A stretch of 64,000 bases of DNA from an uncultured Nioella sp. GTDB lineage: Bacteria > Pseudomonadota > Alphaproteobacteria > Rhodobacterales > Rhodobacteraceae. The notes below the pieces were generated by a model. It did no database searches, was not told the DNA's origin, and saw only the letters and a list, made by a program, of their open reading frames with translations. The stretch lies in contig CANMJH010000002.1 of the NCBI GenBank assembly GCA_947498125.1, positions 1,049,999-1,113,998 of the forward strand. The letters run 5' to 3'. A program made the translations under genes and the position numbers. The number at the start of each line of letters is the position of its first letter. Positions within the stretch are counted from its first letter, which is position 1. This document shows, piece after piece, positions 36,001 through 43,246 of the stretch.

Positions 36001-36618
36001 GGATGTTTAAAACCGCTGAATCTGGTCGTTCCGGAAGGCACCATGATCAACCCGACTGCTCCGGCGGCCGTCATTTCGGGCAATACCGAAGTAAGCCAAG
36101 CAATCGCCGATACGCTTTATGGGGCGCTTGGTGTCATTGCGGGTAGTCAGGGGACGATGAATAACTTCGTGTACGGCAATGAAAGTTTCCAGAACTACGA
36201 GACGATTTGTGGTGGAACGGGGGCCGGTGAAGGCTTTCATGGCACCAGCGCGGTGCACAGCCATATGACCAACACCCGTATGACCGACCCTGAAGTATTG
36301 GAAAGCAGGTTTCCGGTCCGAGTTGAAGAATTTTCAATTCGGGAAGGTTCTGGCGGGGCGGGTAAATTTTCTGGCGGCAACGGTATCACTCGTCGCCTGC
36401 GGTTCAACGAGTCCATGACGGTCACGACGCTGTCGTCGCATCGCAAAGTGCCGCCGCATGGTGTTGCGGGCGGGCAGCCAGGGAAAACAGGCGAAAACAG
36501 CGTGTTACGTGCAAATGGTGCAAAACTCGATCTGGCTGGAAATGATGTGGTTGAACTAACACCGGGCGATATCTTCATTATGAAAACGCCGGGCGGTGGC
36601 GGATACGGCCCAGCATAA
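33031..36618 (+). CDS. Hydantoinase/oxoprolinase family fusion protein (HyuA-HyuB)
   Basis: 1195 residues, the length of single-chain 5-oxoprolinase-type enzymes. Residues ~1-690 are HyuA: phosphate loop DRGGTFTDIVAKSPDG (10-25), TVATNALLERKGER, SGPAGGVVGM and GFDMGGTSTDVC near 287-298 (ASKHA nucleotide fold). Residues ~690-1195 are HyuB: EVFNNLFMSIADQMGATL, NNPFNGGTHLPDVTVITPVF, GTGAGEGFHG and GGGGYGP at the end. The family hydrolyses cyclic amides (5-oxoproline, hydantoins) or carboxylates ketones, using ATP. GGAGT precedes the ATG. Substrate presumably delivered by the divergent TRAP importer. Confidence 0.9.
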   Translation: MDKKAWQFWVDRGGTFTDIVAKSPDGALKTHKVLSENPEVYKDAAVYGIRELLGLDGNTAIPAGQISAVKMGTTVATNALLERKGERSLLLITKGLRDLLRIGYQNRPRLFDLNIVLPELLYDDVIEVDERVTAEGEVVTALDTRKARAALSQAYGNGYRSVAIALMHSYRFPDHEKRLGDMARQSGFEQVSLSHEVSPLIKLVSRGDTAVVDAYLSPILRRYVQQVSDALGADKGGCDRLMFMRSSGGLTDAALFEGRDAILSGPAGGVVGMVRTAAELGMDKLIGFDMGGTSTDVCHYAGAFERSFETEVAGVRMRAPMMSIHTVAAGGGSILSYRDGRMQVGPESAGANPGPAAYRRGGPLTVTDCNVLLGKLQADQFPSVFGPNADEPLDVDAVRLKFKEMAAEIGTNRPVEEIAEGFLRIAVENMANAIKKISVQRGYDVTKYTMNCFGGAGGQHACLVADALGMEKIFIHPFAGVLSAFGMGLADIRAMREHQFGAGFSELARAEAQIKMLATAAIDEVAGQGIDPTNIALVKTAHIRPDGAQQTLPVPFGAPSEMSKAFAEAHQQRFGFVPEAAELIIDMMTVEAIGATGEAVSLPEQAKQDVQSLTAQMWSDAALRKVPLVDRTRMAKGDTVTGPAIITEPTGTNIVEDGWQAECVAGGNLVLSRIVPLKRQEAIGTQVDPVMLEVFNNLFMSIADQMGATLANTAYSVNIKERYDFSCAIFDQNGDLVANAPHVPVHLGSMSESVRTILRQNAGKICPGDVFMMNNPFNGGTHLPDVTVITPVFDQAGARILYTVASRGHHADIGGKTPGSAPPDSRHIEEEGVLIDNFLLVEQGKLRDAETRRLLASGKFPCRNIDQNMADLSAQIAANATGAAEILRITRQFGQDTVQAYMGHVQDNAEESVRRVLDVLKDCAFTYPLDDGAEIKVKITVDHSKREAEIDFTGTSDQSPYNYNAPLAICRAVVLYVFRTMVGSDIPMNEGCLKPLNLVVPEGTMINPTAPAAVISGNTEVSQAIADTLYGALGVIAGSQGTMNNFVYGNESFQNYETICGGTGAGEGFHGTSAVHSHMTNTRMTDPEVLESRFPVRVEEFSIREGSGGAGKFSGGNGITRRLRFNESMTVTTLSSHRKVPPHGVAGGQPGKTGENSVLRANGAKLDLAGNDVVELTPGDIFIMKTPGGGGYGPA

Positions 36619-36631
36619 GCCACTGCCTATC

Positions 36632-36676
36632 GGGAACAAATTTGCGTTCTGTTACGCCGATTTGTTCCCCTTTTTT
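36632..36676 (+). terminator. Rho-independent terminator after the hydantoinase gene
   Basis: GGGAACAAAT (36632-36641) pairs perfectly with ATTTGTTCCC (36660-36669); an inner stem GCGT/ACGC (36644-36647 with 36654-36657) continues it. It is followed by C and six T. Confidence 0.9.
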
Positions 36677-36951
36677 CTCGTCACGCAGGGTTTTTTCGCT
36701 CGATGAAAACTGCCCCTTGCAAGGGAAACATCACCTTGCGAGTTGACCCAAAGTGTAGATCAACGTTTAGAATTAGGCGGTGTCCTGAGAAAATGGTGCC
36801 TCAAGAGGGCAACTAACGCCAGCCTCATGTAACTTCACACCATAGCACCGTACAACAGTTCCCCTTAAAAACTTAAGATTACGTGTCTCAAGCCGTCGCA
36901 TTTGTGGGCAGGACATACTATATGTAGAGGTGGTTTCAAAGGTGGACAGAA
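36677..36951. other. Non-coding left flank of the integrative island
   Basis: No gene, tRNA or obvious repeat is seen here. The stretch just upstream of the integrase is AT-rich (TATATGTAGAGG near 36920) and must contain its promoter; AAAGGTGG lies just before the integrase ATG. No attachment-site duplicate with the 41.3-41.7 kb flank could be found by eye. Confidence 0.4.
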
Positions 36952-38160
36952 ATGCAAGCGCTTCACAAGCTTACGGCCATAAAAATCAAATCCCTTTCAC
37001 CAGGAAAATACTGTGATGGCGGCAATTTGTGGCTAAACAAGCGCGATGATGGTGGTAGCCAATGGTTCTTGAGATTCACCATTCATGGTCGCCGACGCGA
37101 AATGGGTCTTGGCTCCGCACGCTTGGTTTCGTTGAAGGAAGCACGTGAACTGGCGAAGCGATGGCGGTCTGTATTGTTGGCGGGAAAAGATCCGATAAAG
37201 GAACGCGAACGTCTGAAAAGGGAAGCTGCGCGAGGTCAAAACAGCCTGCGAACCGTCGCAGAAGAGGCGTTTGAAGCCAGGAAGGCGGAACTCAAAGACG
37301 ACGGCAAGTCTGGGCGTTGGTATTCGCCGCTAGATCTGCATGTGTTACCGAAACTTGGCAAAGTACCCATTGAAGAAATCGACCAACAAGACATCAAAAA
37401 TGTCCTGCAACCTATCTGGCATACCAAAGCCGATACGGCGCGAAAGGCTATGAACCGTCTAAACATTGTGATCAATCACGGGGCCGCGATGGGCTTGGAC
37501 GTTGACTTACAAGCGATAGAAAAAGCGAAAGCCCTCCTTGGGAAGTCCCGTCACACGGCAAACCATATCCCGGCATTGCCTTGGGTCGAAGTTCCGGCCT
37601 TTTACGCGTCTCTAGATGATGGAACACTTACACAGCTTGCATTGCGCCTTCTTATCCTCACGGCTCTTCGATCTGGTTCGATAAGGTTTTGTCGGCTTGA
37701 TCAGATTGACGGCAAACTTTGGACCGTACCCGCTGAAAATATGAAATCTCAAAAGGGAAAAGAATCTGAGTTCCGTGTTCCGTTATCTAAGGAGGCTTTG
37801 GCGGTCATCGCGCAAGCAGCACCCCACGCCCGGGATGGGTTCTTGTTTCCGAGTGTGCGTAAGGGTGTCATCTCTGACGCGACGATGTCGAACTATATGA
37901 AACGCCAGGGAATGGAGGCACGCCCTCATGGGTTTCGGTCTAGTTTTCGTACATGGTGCGCCGAAGTAGCAGATGTCCCGCAAGAAGTTGCGGAAACCGC
38001 GCTTGCCCATGTTTCAGGCGGAGCTGTTGAACGAGCGTATCGGCGAACTGACTTTCTTGAAAAGAGGCGCGTGTTGATGGAGCGTTGGTCGCAGCACGTA
38101 ATTGGGGATATGGGCAATCAAATATCGATCTTCCCCAAAAGAGGTCGGAACAATGAATGA
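36952..38160 (+). CDS. P4-type tyrosine integrase
   Basis: 402 residues. An N-terminal DUF4102-like arm (LTAIKIKSLSPGKYCDGGNL, FTIHGRRREMGLGSARLVSL) is followed by a SAM-like core-binding domain (TVAEEAFEARKAEL) and the catalytic domain: Arg in LTALRSGSIRF, HGFRSSFRTWCAE (His-x-x-Arg), AHVSGG (second His) and nucleophile Tyr in ERAYRRTD. The catalytic set is complete, so the enzyme should be active. It defines the left end of a ~4.3-kb island and overlaps the next gene by 8 bp. Such integrases insert islands site-specifically. Confidence 0.92.
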   Translation: MQALHKLTAIKIKSLSPGKYCDGGNLWLNKRDDGGSQWFLRFTIHGRRREMGLGSARLVSLKEARELAKRWRSVLLAGKDPIKERERLKREAARGQNSLRTVAEEAFEARKAELKDDGKSGRWYSPLDLHVLPKLGKVPIEEIDQQDIKNVLQPIWHTKADTARKAMNRLNIVINHGAAMGLDVDLQAIEKAKALLGKSRHTANHIPALPWVEVPAFYASLDDGTLTQLALRLLILTALRSGSIRFCRLDQIDGKLWTVPAENMKSQKGKESEFRVPLSKEALAVIAQAAPHARDGFLFPSVRKGVISDATMSNYMKRQGMEARPHGFRSSFRTWCAEVADVPQEVAETALAHVSGGAVERAYRRTDFLEKRRVLMERWSQHVIGDMGNQISIFPKRGRNNE

Positions 38161-38971
38161 TGAAGATAATGCGCACCGGGTGCGCCTGTTGGAACGACTC
38201 ATGGGAGACGAACCGACCGAGCACGAGTGCCGCACGATGTGGGAGGATCGACCGCGATTGGAAAGGTTGCTGGCGCTTCAGGAAGGCGTCGATTGGCCTG
38301 GCCCGGACTATAATCGATTGCAGGCTTACGACTACGAACTCTGGCGTGCTAAAGTTCGGACTGAGCTTGGCAGCCTGACCGGCGTATTGGATGGTCTCGC
38401 GATTTGCCGCGAAAACAGCCTTCTTTTGCCAGATTGGCTCCAAGAAATTGCTCCGCGCTACCTAGCGCATTTGGGCCTTCCGGAAGATACAGAAGCATAT
38501 AAATACATGCGCAAAGGATTCAAAAAAGAGCGCCGGAAACTAAAGCTCCAAAAACGAGCAGAAATTGTTCACCAGTTGACAATGCAACGAATTATGCAGC
38601 CTGAATGTGAGCTGGATATGCGCAATAGCACAGCCAAGCGAAAACGCTTCGAAGAATCTGGAGAAGAGTTTGACAAGCTACCCAACCCGCCGGAAGTTGA
38701 GGCCGCAATTAGATCTGGGATTATTTCTCCCAAATTCGAGATTACAAGCATCACGCAGGCGTCAAAGATCACCGAACTTGCGTTGAGGGGCACTTGGGCG
38801 CAAGCGAGCAAGGAAACAATTCGACATGACTACATCAATGCTCGTGTTCAATTGAGGGTTGAGCTCGGTCGAGAGGAATTGTCGCTCCGCGAGGAAGGAT
38901 TCGTCTGCTGGGACGTAGCATTCGTGCGACCGGAATCGCTCGAATTGTTGGGATTACGTATCACCTCCTAG
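38153..38971 (+). CDS. Uncharacterised island protein
   Basis: 272 residues from the ATG at 38153, with GAGGT 7 bases upstream and 8-bp overlap with the integrase gene. Soluble, highly charged, mostly helical; a strongly basic stretch occurs near 125-140 (KGFKKERRKLKLQKRAE). No enzyme motif is recognised. Coupling to the integrase suggests either a recombination accessory or a component acting with the reverse transcriptase downstream; the sequence does not decide. Confidence 0.65.
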   Translation: MNDEDNAHRVRLLERLMGDEPTEHECRTMWEDRPRLERLLALQEGVDWPGPDYNRLQAYDYELWRAKVRTELGSLTGVLDGLAICRENSLLLPDWLQEIAPRYLAHLGLPEDTEAYKYMRKGFKKERRKLKLQKRAEIVHQLTMQRIMQPECELDMRNSTAKRKRFEESGEEFDKLPNPPEVEAAIRSGIISPKFEITSITQASKITELALRGTWAQASKETIRHDYINARVQLRVELGREELSLREEGFVCWDVAFVRPESLELLGLRITS

Positions 38972-39071
38972 ACGATCTGGCTGTTGCAGAAACTGGAAAT
39001 TCTCCACCCTCGTCACCGCAATGAAATTCAGCTTCAATCTTGTCAACGCAACTGATCGCGGAGGCAATGCA

Positions 39072-39275
39072 GTGAATATTGAAACGACCGAAAGATACTT
39101 GACCGTTGCTATGGTTGCCGAACTGATGAGCTGTTCGGTTTCGACCGTCTGGCGTCGCTGTGCAGATGGCACGTTGCCTAGGCCGCGAAAATTTGGGCAT
39201 TCGACGCGCTGGCTGGCGTCGGAAATCAACCAATACTTCGTAACCGCGAAAACCCAATCCATTGATCGCAGGTAG
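39072..39275 (+). CDS. AlpA/excisionase-like helix-turn-helix protein
   Basis: 67 residues from the GTG at 39072, preceded by GGAGG at 7 bases; an ATG at 39021 lacks a ribosome site. It contains a MerR/AlpA-type DNA-binding unit: YLTVAMVAELMSCSVSTVWR, CADGTLPRPRKFG, RWLASEINQYF. Proteins of this type act as recombination directionality factors or activators of P4-like integrases, so it probably controls island excision or expression of the reverse transcriptase gene 37 bases downstream. Confidence 0.8.
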   Translation: MNIETTERYLTVAMVAELMSCSVSTVWRRCADGTLPRPRKFGHSTRWLASEINQYFVTAKTQSIDRR

Positions 39276-39312
39276 ATGCAAACGCACCCGGTGCGTTTCA
39301 GAGGGAAGTGTT

Positions 39313-40554
39313 ATGAACTCAGCCAAACTCAAACGCCATGAAAAAGAGCTGGCACGGAAATTTCGGGCCGCCTGCGTAAAGGGCGGTTCAAGGGGCTGGA
39401 ATACCGCAGCACGAAACTATATTAATTCCCACGCTGCGCGTTTTGTTGCGGCCGAAGAAGCCGTAAGAACCTGCAAAAGGCGGTCTCACAAATCAGCAGA
39501 AGCAATAGCCAAGGACTTAAACGTTTGGCGCTCTTGCGATGAGGTGGCTCACGTAGGTGTCAAAATTGCGGAGGAATTGCCACCTCCTGGCCAAGGTGGC
39601 ATGACCGAATACCGTGCACGGGTCGTTCTCTCCTTTGGGCCCGAAAATCAAGCGCGACAAATCCTCCTTCGCAATCTGTTCAAGGCGATGCCAGGAAAAC
39701 ACGCAAGCCAGATGATGTTCAACGGCGGCACTACGCGCGCGGTGCGTTTGGTTGAAGATTGTTACGTAGATGGCTACCAACATAGCATGGAAGTCGATAT
39801 CTATCGGTGCTTCCAAAGTTTCGACAAACAGGGGATCAGTGCGTTCCTTCGTTTGCCCGAAAAAGTGACCGAACACGTTCTAGGTGCTTCATCACTTAAT
39901 TTACGCCCTTCACTTACATGCATGAAGGATGTGCTTTACCACTCCCCTAACTTGTCGATGAGTCCCATGGAATTGTTCATGGAACTGTTCGGTGAGGATT
40001 GGGACCTTACCCAGCTGGGTTTGATTGAAGGCTCGAAAGCTTCACCCTTTGCTGCAGAGTTGTTGTTGGCACCGATTTGCGATGATTTGGCTAAGCGTGG
40101 AGCAGGCCGGGTCATCAACTATGCTGACAACTTTCTCTTGATGGCGAAGTCGAAGAGTGAGCTTACGAAACTTTACAACTTACTTCGAGAGGGTCTCCAC
40201 ACCCACCCCGCTGGGCCGTTACAGGTAAAGGAAACCCCCAAGAGAACGCGTCCCCAGGAATCCTTCGAATTTCTGGGCTACAAGTTCTTGCCGAACGGCG
40301 AAAGCCTTCAGTGCACCTGGGCAAAAAAATCCGAAACCAAAGCCAAGAGAATTCGACGTGAGGGACATCGGTTGCTGTCCTCAAATATGCCGAACATTCA
40401 GAAATGCGGGATATACAAGGACGTTTGCAAAAAGCACCGCGAACTGGTCGCCGCTTTTCCTATGTGGCCTGAGAACATGGAGTTCCACGAAACCAAAATG
40501 CGAGCTCTAAAGCGGCACATTGCCAGGCAGAGACTTCGCACAATACGGAATTAA
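39313..40554 (+). CDS. Stand-alone reverse transcriptase with YADN box
   Basis: 413 residues, starting at an ATG behind GAGGGAAG. Reverse-transcriptase motifs in order: motif A MEVDIYRCFQSFD (Asp162), GSKASP (240-245, where group II RTs have QGxPxSP), motif C INYADNFLLMAKS (Tyr270-Ala-Asp272-Asn273 instead of YADD) and FLGYKF (320-325). N-terminal ~100 residues are helical and basic; the last ~85 are basic and could bind RNA. There is no HNH endonuclease or classic maturase domain, and no group II intron domain V is seen in the 80 bases downstream. Activity depends on whether Asn273 is tolerated. Best described as an uncharacterised island-borne RT, possibly a defence RT. Confidence 0.82.
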   Translation: MNSAKLKRHEKELARKFRAACVKGGSRGWNTAARNYINSHAARFVAAEEAVRTCKRRSHKSAEAIAKDLNVWRSCDEVAHVGVKIAEELPPPGQGGMTEYRARVVLSFGPENQARQILLRNLFKAMPGKHASQMMFNGGTTRAVRLVEDCYVDGYQHSMEVDIYRCFQSFDKQGISAFLRLPEKVTEHVLGASSLNLRPSLTCMKDVLYHSPNLSMSPMELFMELFGEDWDLTQLGLIEGSKASPFAAELLLAPICDDLAKRGAGRVINYADNFLLMAKSKSELTKLYNLLREGLHTHPAGPLQVKETPKRTRPQESFEFLGYKFLPNGESLQCTWAKKSETKAKRIRREGHRLLSSNMPNIQKCGIYKDVCKKHRELVAAFPMWPENMEFHETKMRALKRHIARQRLRTIRN

Positions 40555-40632
40555 TGATTTGAAATGGGTCTGACTTAGAAGCACTGGGGCACTGGTTTGT
40601 CAGAAGATTTATTGGAAAAACGCAGGTGAAAA

Positions 40633-41283
40633 ATGGGTGGACCAGGATCTGGACGTTATTCGGGGATCGTATCCCGGTCACTCAGTGATTTCCCTAAGCT
40701 CTCAATCGATCAAGTGACTAGGCTTTCAAAGCTCACCCCCGGTTGGCGCGGAGAAGTGGGCCTCTTTCCCAAAGGCTCTGTCTTGATACGTATCCACGAT
40801 ACAAGCCTGGAATTCGAAGCTGAAATTCGAACGACATTCGTCCGACCCTATGAAGTGAGTTTAACCTTGCCATTGATCAGAACGCCTTGCCACTTTGGTG
40901 GCCACCGAGGCGCCGTGACGTGCCTTGGATGCAGGCCAGGCCAACCTGTGTGCAATAGGCCAGCCAGAACGCTTTATATTGGCCGTCACGGCCCATTGTG
41001 CCGACGATGCATGGGAGTTCCGTACAGTTCTCAACAATACGATCCATTCGGCAACCTATTCGTCAAATTGAACAGGCTGCAACATTCCCTAGGCGGCGCA
41101 CCCGGTGCGCGCGAGATACTGCCGCCAAAACCAATTGGGATGCACGAACGAAAATATTACCAGATCGCCAACGACATTTTGGAGACATGGGCATGCATAC
41201 AGAAAATTCAGAAATTAAGAGAAACCCGATTGGCAGTCGCAGTTGAGAAGCTTCTGTCAAAACAGCGAAGGATAAAAGACTAG
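40633..41283 (+). CDS. Zinc-ribbon island protein of the GGPGSGR family
   Basis: 216 residues beginning MGGPGSGRYSG, the signature start of a family of unknown function common on proteobacterial mobile elements. The middle has TPCHFGGHRGAVTCLGC and LYIGRHGPLCRRCMGVPYSSQ, i.e. two CxxC knuckles forming a probable zinc ribbon, then a basic helical tail (RLQHSLGGAPGAREILPPKP). It starts 78 bases after the RT stop, same strand. Nucleic-acid binding is likely; a role beside the RT is only inferred. Confidence 0.75.
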   Translation: MGGPGSGRYSGIVSRSLSDFPKLSIDQVTRLSKLTPGWRGEVGLFPKGSVLIRIHDTSLEFEAEIRTTFVRPYEVSLTLPLIRTPCHFGGHRGAVTCLGCRPGQPVCNRPARTLYIGRHGPLCRRCMGVPYSSQQYDPFGNLFVKLNRLQHSLGGAPGAREILPPKPIGMHERKYYQIANDILETWACIQKIQKLRETRLAVAVEKLLSKQRRIKD

Positions 41284-41684
41284 GAGACGCGCGCTTATAT
41301 TCCCGTTGAGTTTGGTCATGGTAAGGCGGTTGACTCGAACCTCAATCTAGCGTCCCAGCACCTCAGTTGACGGAGGCCAATAGCAGGCTTTGGTAGGGTT
41401 GAAGATCAAAGTCCAACCTGCGGACCGAACCGCCGCTGCCGTCGCAAGAACCAATGCCTGCTGTCAGCCCGAAACGGACATGACCGGTGCAGCTGCAGAA
41501 ACTGCATACTGCGAAGTGTTGGGCGGGAAGCAGACTTTCGCTGCAGTACGAAATCTTCCGGCCGCAGTGTGAAAAGCCGACTTTCGAAAGTACAAAATCT
41601 TAGATCGGTTCGGCGCTGAAGAAAGGACAGAGTAGTGAAAATCAGGAAAGTCGTTACCTAGGGCCATTCAAGTCAGCGTCTGAC
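41284..41684. other. Non-coding right flank of the island
   Basis: No credible gene. The left part may hold the island's right attachment site, but no duplicate of the left flank was found by eye. The right part contains the imperfect repeat pair listed separately. Confidence 0.4.
41533..41601. repeat. Imperfect tandem repeat pair, ~24 bp units
   Basis: GACTTTCG-CTGC-AGTAC-G-AAATCTT (41533-41557) recurs as GACTTTCG-AA-AGTAC-A-AAATCTT (41579-41601), 46 bp apart. Probably a degenerate intergenic repeat of the host genome. Confidence 0.5.
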
Positions 41685-42128
41685 TTACCTTTTCTGTGTC
41701 GCCAAAAGTAAGTTGGTCTCGGACTCCGAAATTCCGTCTATTTTGCGTATCTCACCGAGTGCCGTGTCGAAACTCTCAAGGTTTTCAGCGGCTAGCTCGA
41801 CAATCAGATCCCACTTTCCATTCGTCGAATGAACGCTTTGAATCGCAGTGATCTTTTGCAACTGTGCCACGATCTTGTTGGTTCTGTGCCCAGAAATTTT
41901 GATGAGCGTTATCCCTCGCACCGGATGTTTGAGGTCATCCTCTCGCAGGCGCAGGCTGAACCCGGTGATCACGCCGCTGGTTTTTAACTTTTCAAGTCGC
42001 GCGCGAACAGTCGCACGCGACACGCCAAGTGCAACTGCCAGATTAGAGAGCGGTTCCCGACTGTTACGGCGCAACTGAGCTATCAGATCCTTATCTAGAT
42101 TATCCATTCCGGAGCCACTCGCCTTCAT
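41685..42128 (-). CDS. Lrp/AsnC family transcriptional regulator
   Basis: 147 residues. N-terminal helix-turn-helix (LDKDLIAQLRRNSREPLSNL, GVSRATVRARLEKL) and C-terminal RAM domain (ITLIKISGHRTNKIVAQLQK, GKWDLIVELAAENLESFD). Either the ATG at 42128 or that at 42107 could be the start; neither has a strong ribosome site. It is divergent from the arginase and ornithine cyclodeaminase genes and probably senses arginine or ornithine to control them. A small palindrome AGTATACT (42137-42144) lies just upstream. Confidence 0.88.
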   Translation of the reverse strand: MKASGSGMDNLDKDLIAQLRRNSREPLSNLAVALGVSRATVRARLEKLKTSGVITGFSLRLREDDLKHPVRGITLIKISGHRTNKIVAQLQKITAIQSVHSTNGKWDLIVELAAENLESFDTALGEIRKIDGISESETNLLLATQKR

Positions 42129-42217
42129 AATGATCAGTATACTTAGCAATTCGATCACTAATATCACTATTTACTGCCGTTAATAGCATCAAAAAGGGCA
42201 TAGCAACGAAAAGAAGG

Positions 42218-43153
42218 ATGGCTCGTGTGACACAATGCATACTTATTGGCGCTCCGGTTCAGGAAGGCGCAAGCCAACGCGGGAGCCGCATGGGGCCGGA
42301 TGCTTTGCGGACCGCAGGTCTTGTCGAAGAACTTGCCAACCTTGGACATTCTGTTGAGGATCGCGGCGATGTAATGCCCAAGATTCGCACCCTTCCCAAA
42401 CACCACAATTCGGCAATCCATCACCTAAATGAGGTCGCCGCCTGGACCGCTGAATTGTCCGAGACAGCCTATCAAGGGGCAAAGGATGGAACCCCTATCT
42501 TCATGGGCGGTGATCATAGTTTAGCGGCGGGCACCATACCGGGCATTGCGCGTGCCGCAGCCGACGCGGGCAAACCCCTTTTTGTTCTGTGGCTTGATGC
42601 GCATCCCGATTATCATACATTGGATACGACCAAGAGCGGCAATCTGCACGGAACGCCCGTCGCCTATTTCACCGGGCAATCGGGCTTTGAGCCGCATTTT
42701 CCAAAAGTCATGAGGCCGGTTGATCCCAAAAACATCTGCATGATGGGGCTTCGCTCGGTTGATCGAGATGAAGTCAAGGCGATCCAAGCCGCTGGTATCC
42801 AGTTGAACGACATGCGTGCGCTCGACGAGTTTGGCATCGCGGCCCCGCTGCGTAGCTTTTTGGCAAGGGTACAGGAGGCGAATGGCTGGTTGCATATCAG
42901 TCTGGATGTCGACTTTCTGGATCCCTCCATCGCGCCAGCCGTGGGAACGACAGTGCCCGGCGGCGCAACCTTTCGCGAAGCTCATCTGATCATGGAAATG
43001 GTCGAGGAAGCAGGGCTGTTGCGCTCGTTGGATATTGTCGAGCTTAACCCGTTTCTCGATGAGCGTGGCCGCACTGCGAGGCTGTTGGTGGATCTGACGG
43101 CAAGCTTGTTTGGACGCCGTGTGCTGGACCGGATGACAGGTAACTATCCATGA
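42218..43153 (+). CDS. rocF: Arginase
   Basis: 311 residues, ureohydrolase fold with the manganese motifs GGDHSLAAGT (first His), WLDAHPDYHT (DxHxD) and SLDVDFLDPSIAPAVGT (SxDxDxxDP), and ELNPFLDERGRT near the end. The pattern fits arginase (arginine to ornithine and urea) better than agmatinase. It precedes the ornithine cyclodeaminase gene, so the pair takes arginine via ornithine to proline. Confidence 0.92.
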   Translation: MARVTQCILIGAPVQEGASQRGSRMGPDALRTAGLVEELANLGHSVEDRGDVMPKIRTLPKHHNSAIHHLNEVAAWTAELSETAYQGAKDGTPIFMGGDHSLAAGTIPGIARAAADAGKPLFVLWLDAHPDYHTLDTTKSGNLHGTPVAYFTGQSGFEPHFPKVMRPVDPKNICMMGLRSVDRDEVKAIQAAGIQLNDMRALDEFGIAAPLRSFLARVQEANGWLHISLDVDFLDPSIAPAVGTTVPGGATFREAHLIMEMVEEAGLLRSLDIVELNPFLDERGRTARLLVDLTASLFGRRVLDRMTGNYP

Positions 43154-43246
43154 TCGACTTCTAGCCGCGTTTTGGTCCGCCTTCCACATCGCTGCCACCC
43201 TTCGCCTACTCTCCTTTTGACCCTTCGTTAGAATTGGCCGCCTCAC

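Noticed and set aside
36677..36951. tRNA target for the P4-type integrase
   Set aside because: No cloverleaf, TTCGAATCC-like T-arm or CCA-type acceptor could be read here on either strand.
39313..40632. Group II intron, retron or diversity-generating retroelement
   Set aside because: No domain V-like RNA after the RT gene, no maturase or HNH domain, no SQ motif of DGR RTs, no template/variable repeats seen, and only 37 bases of non-coding DNA upstream for a retron RNA.
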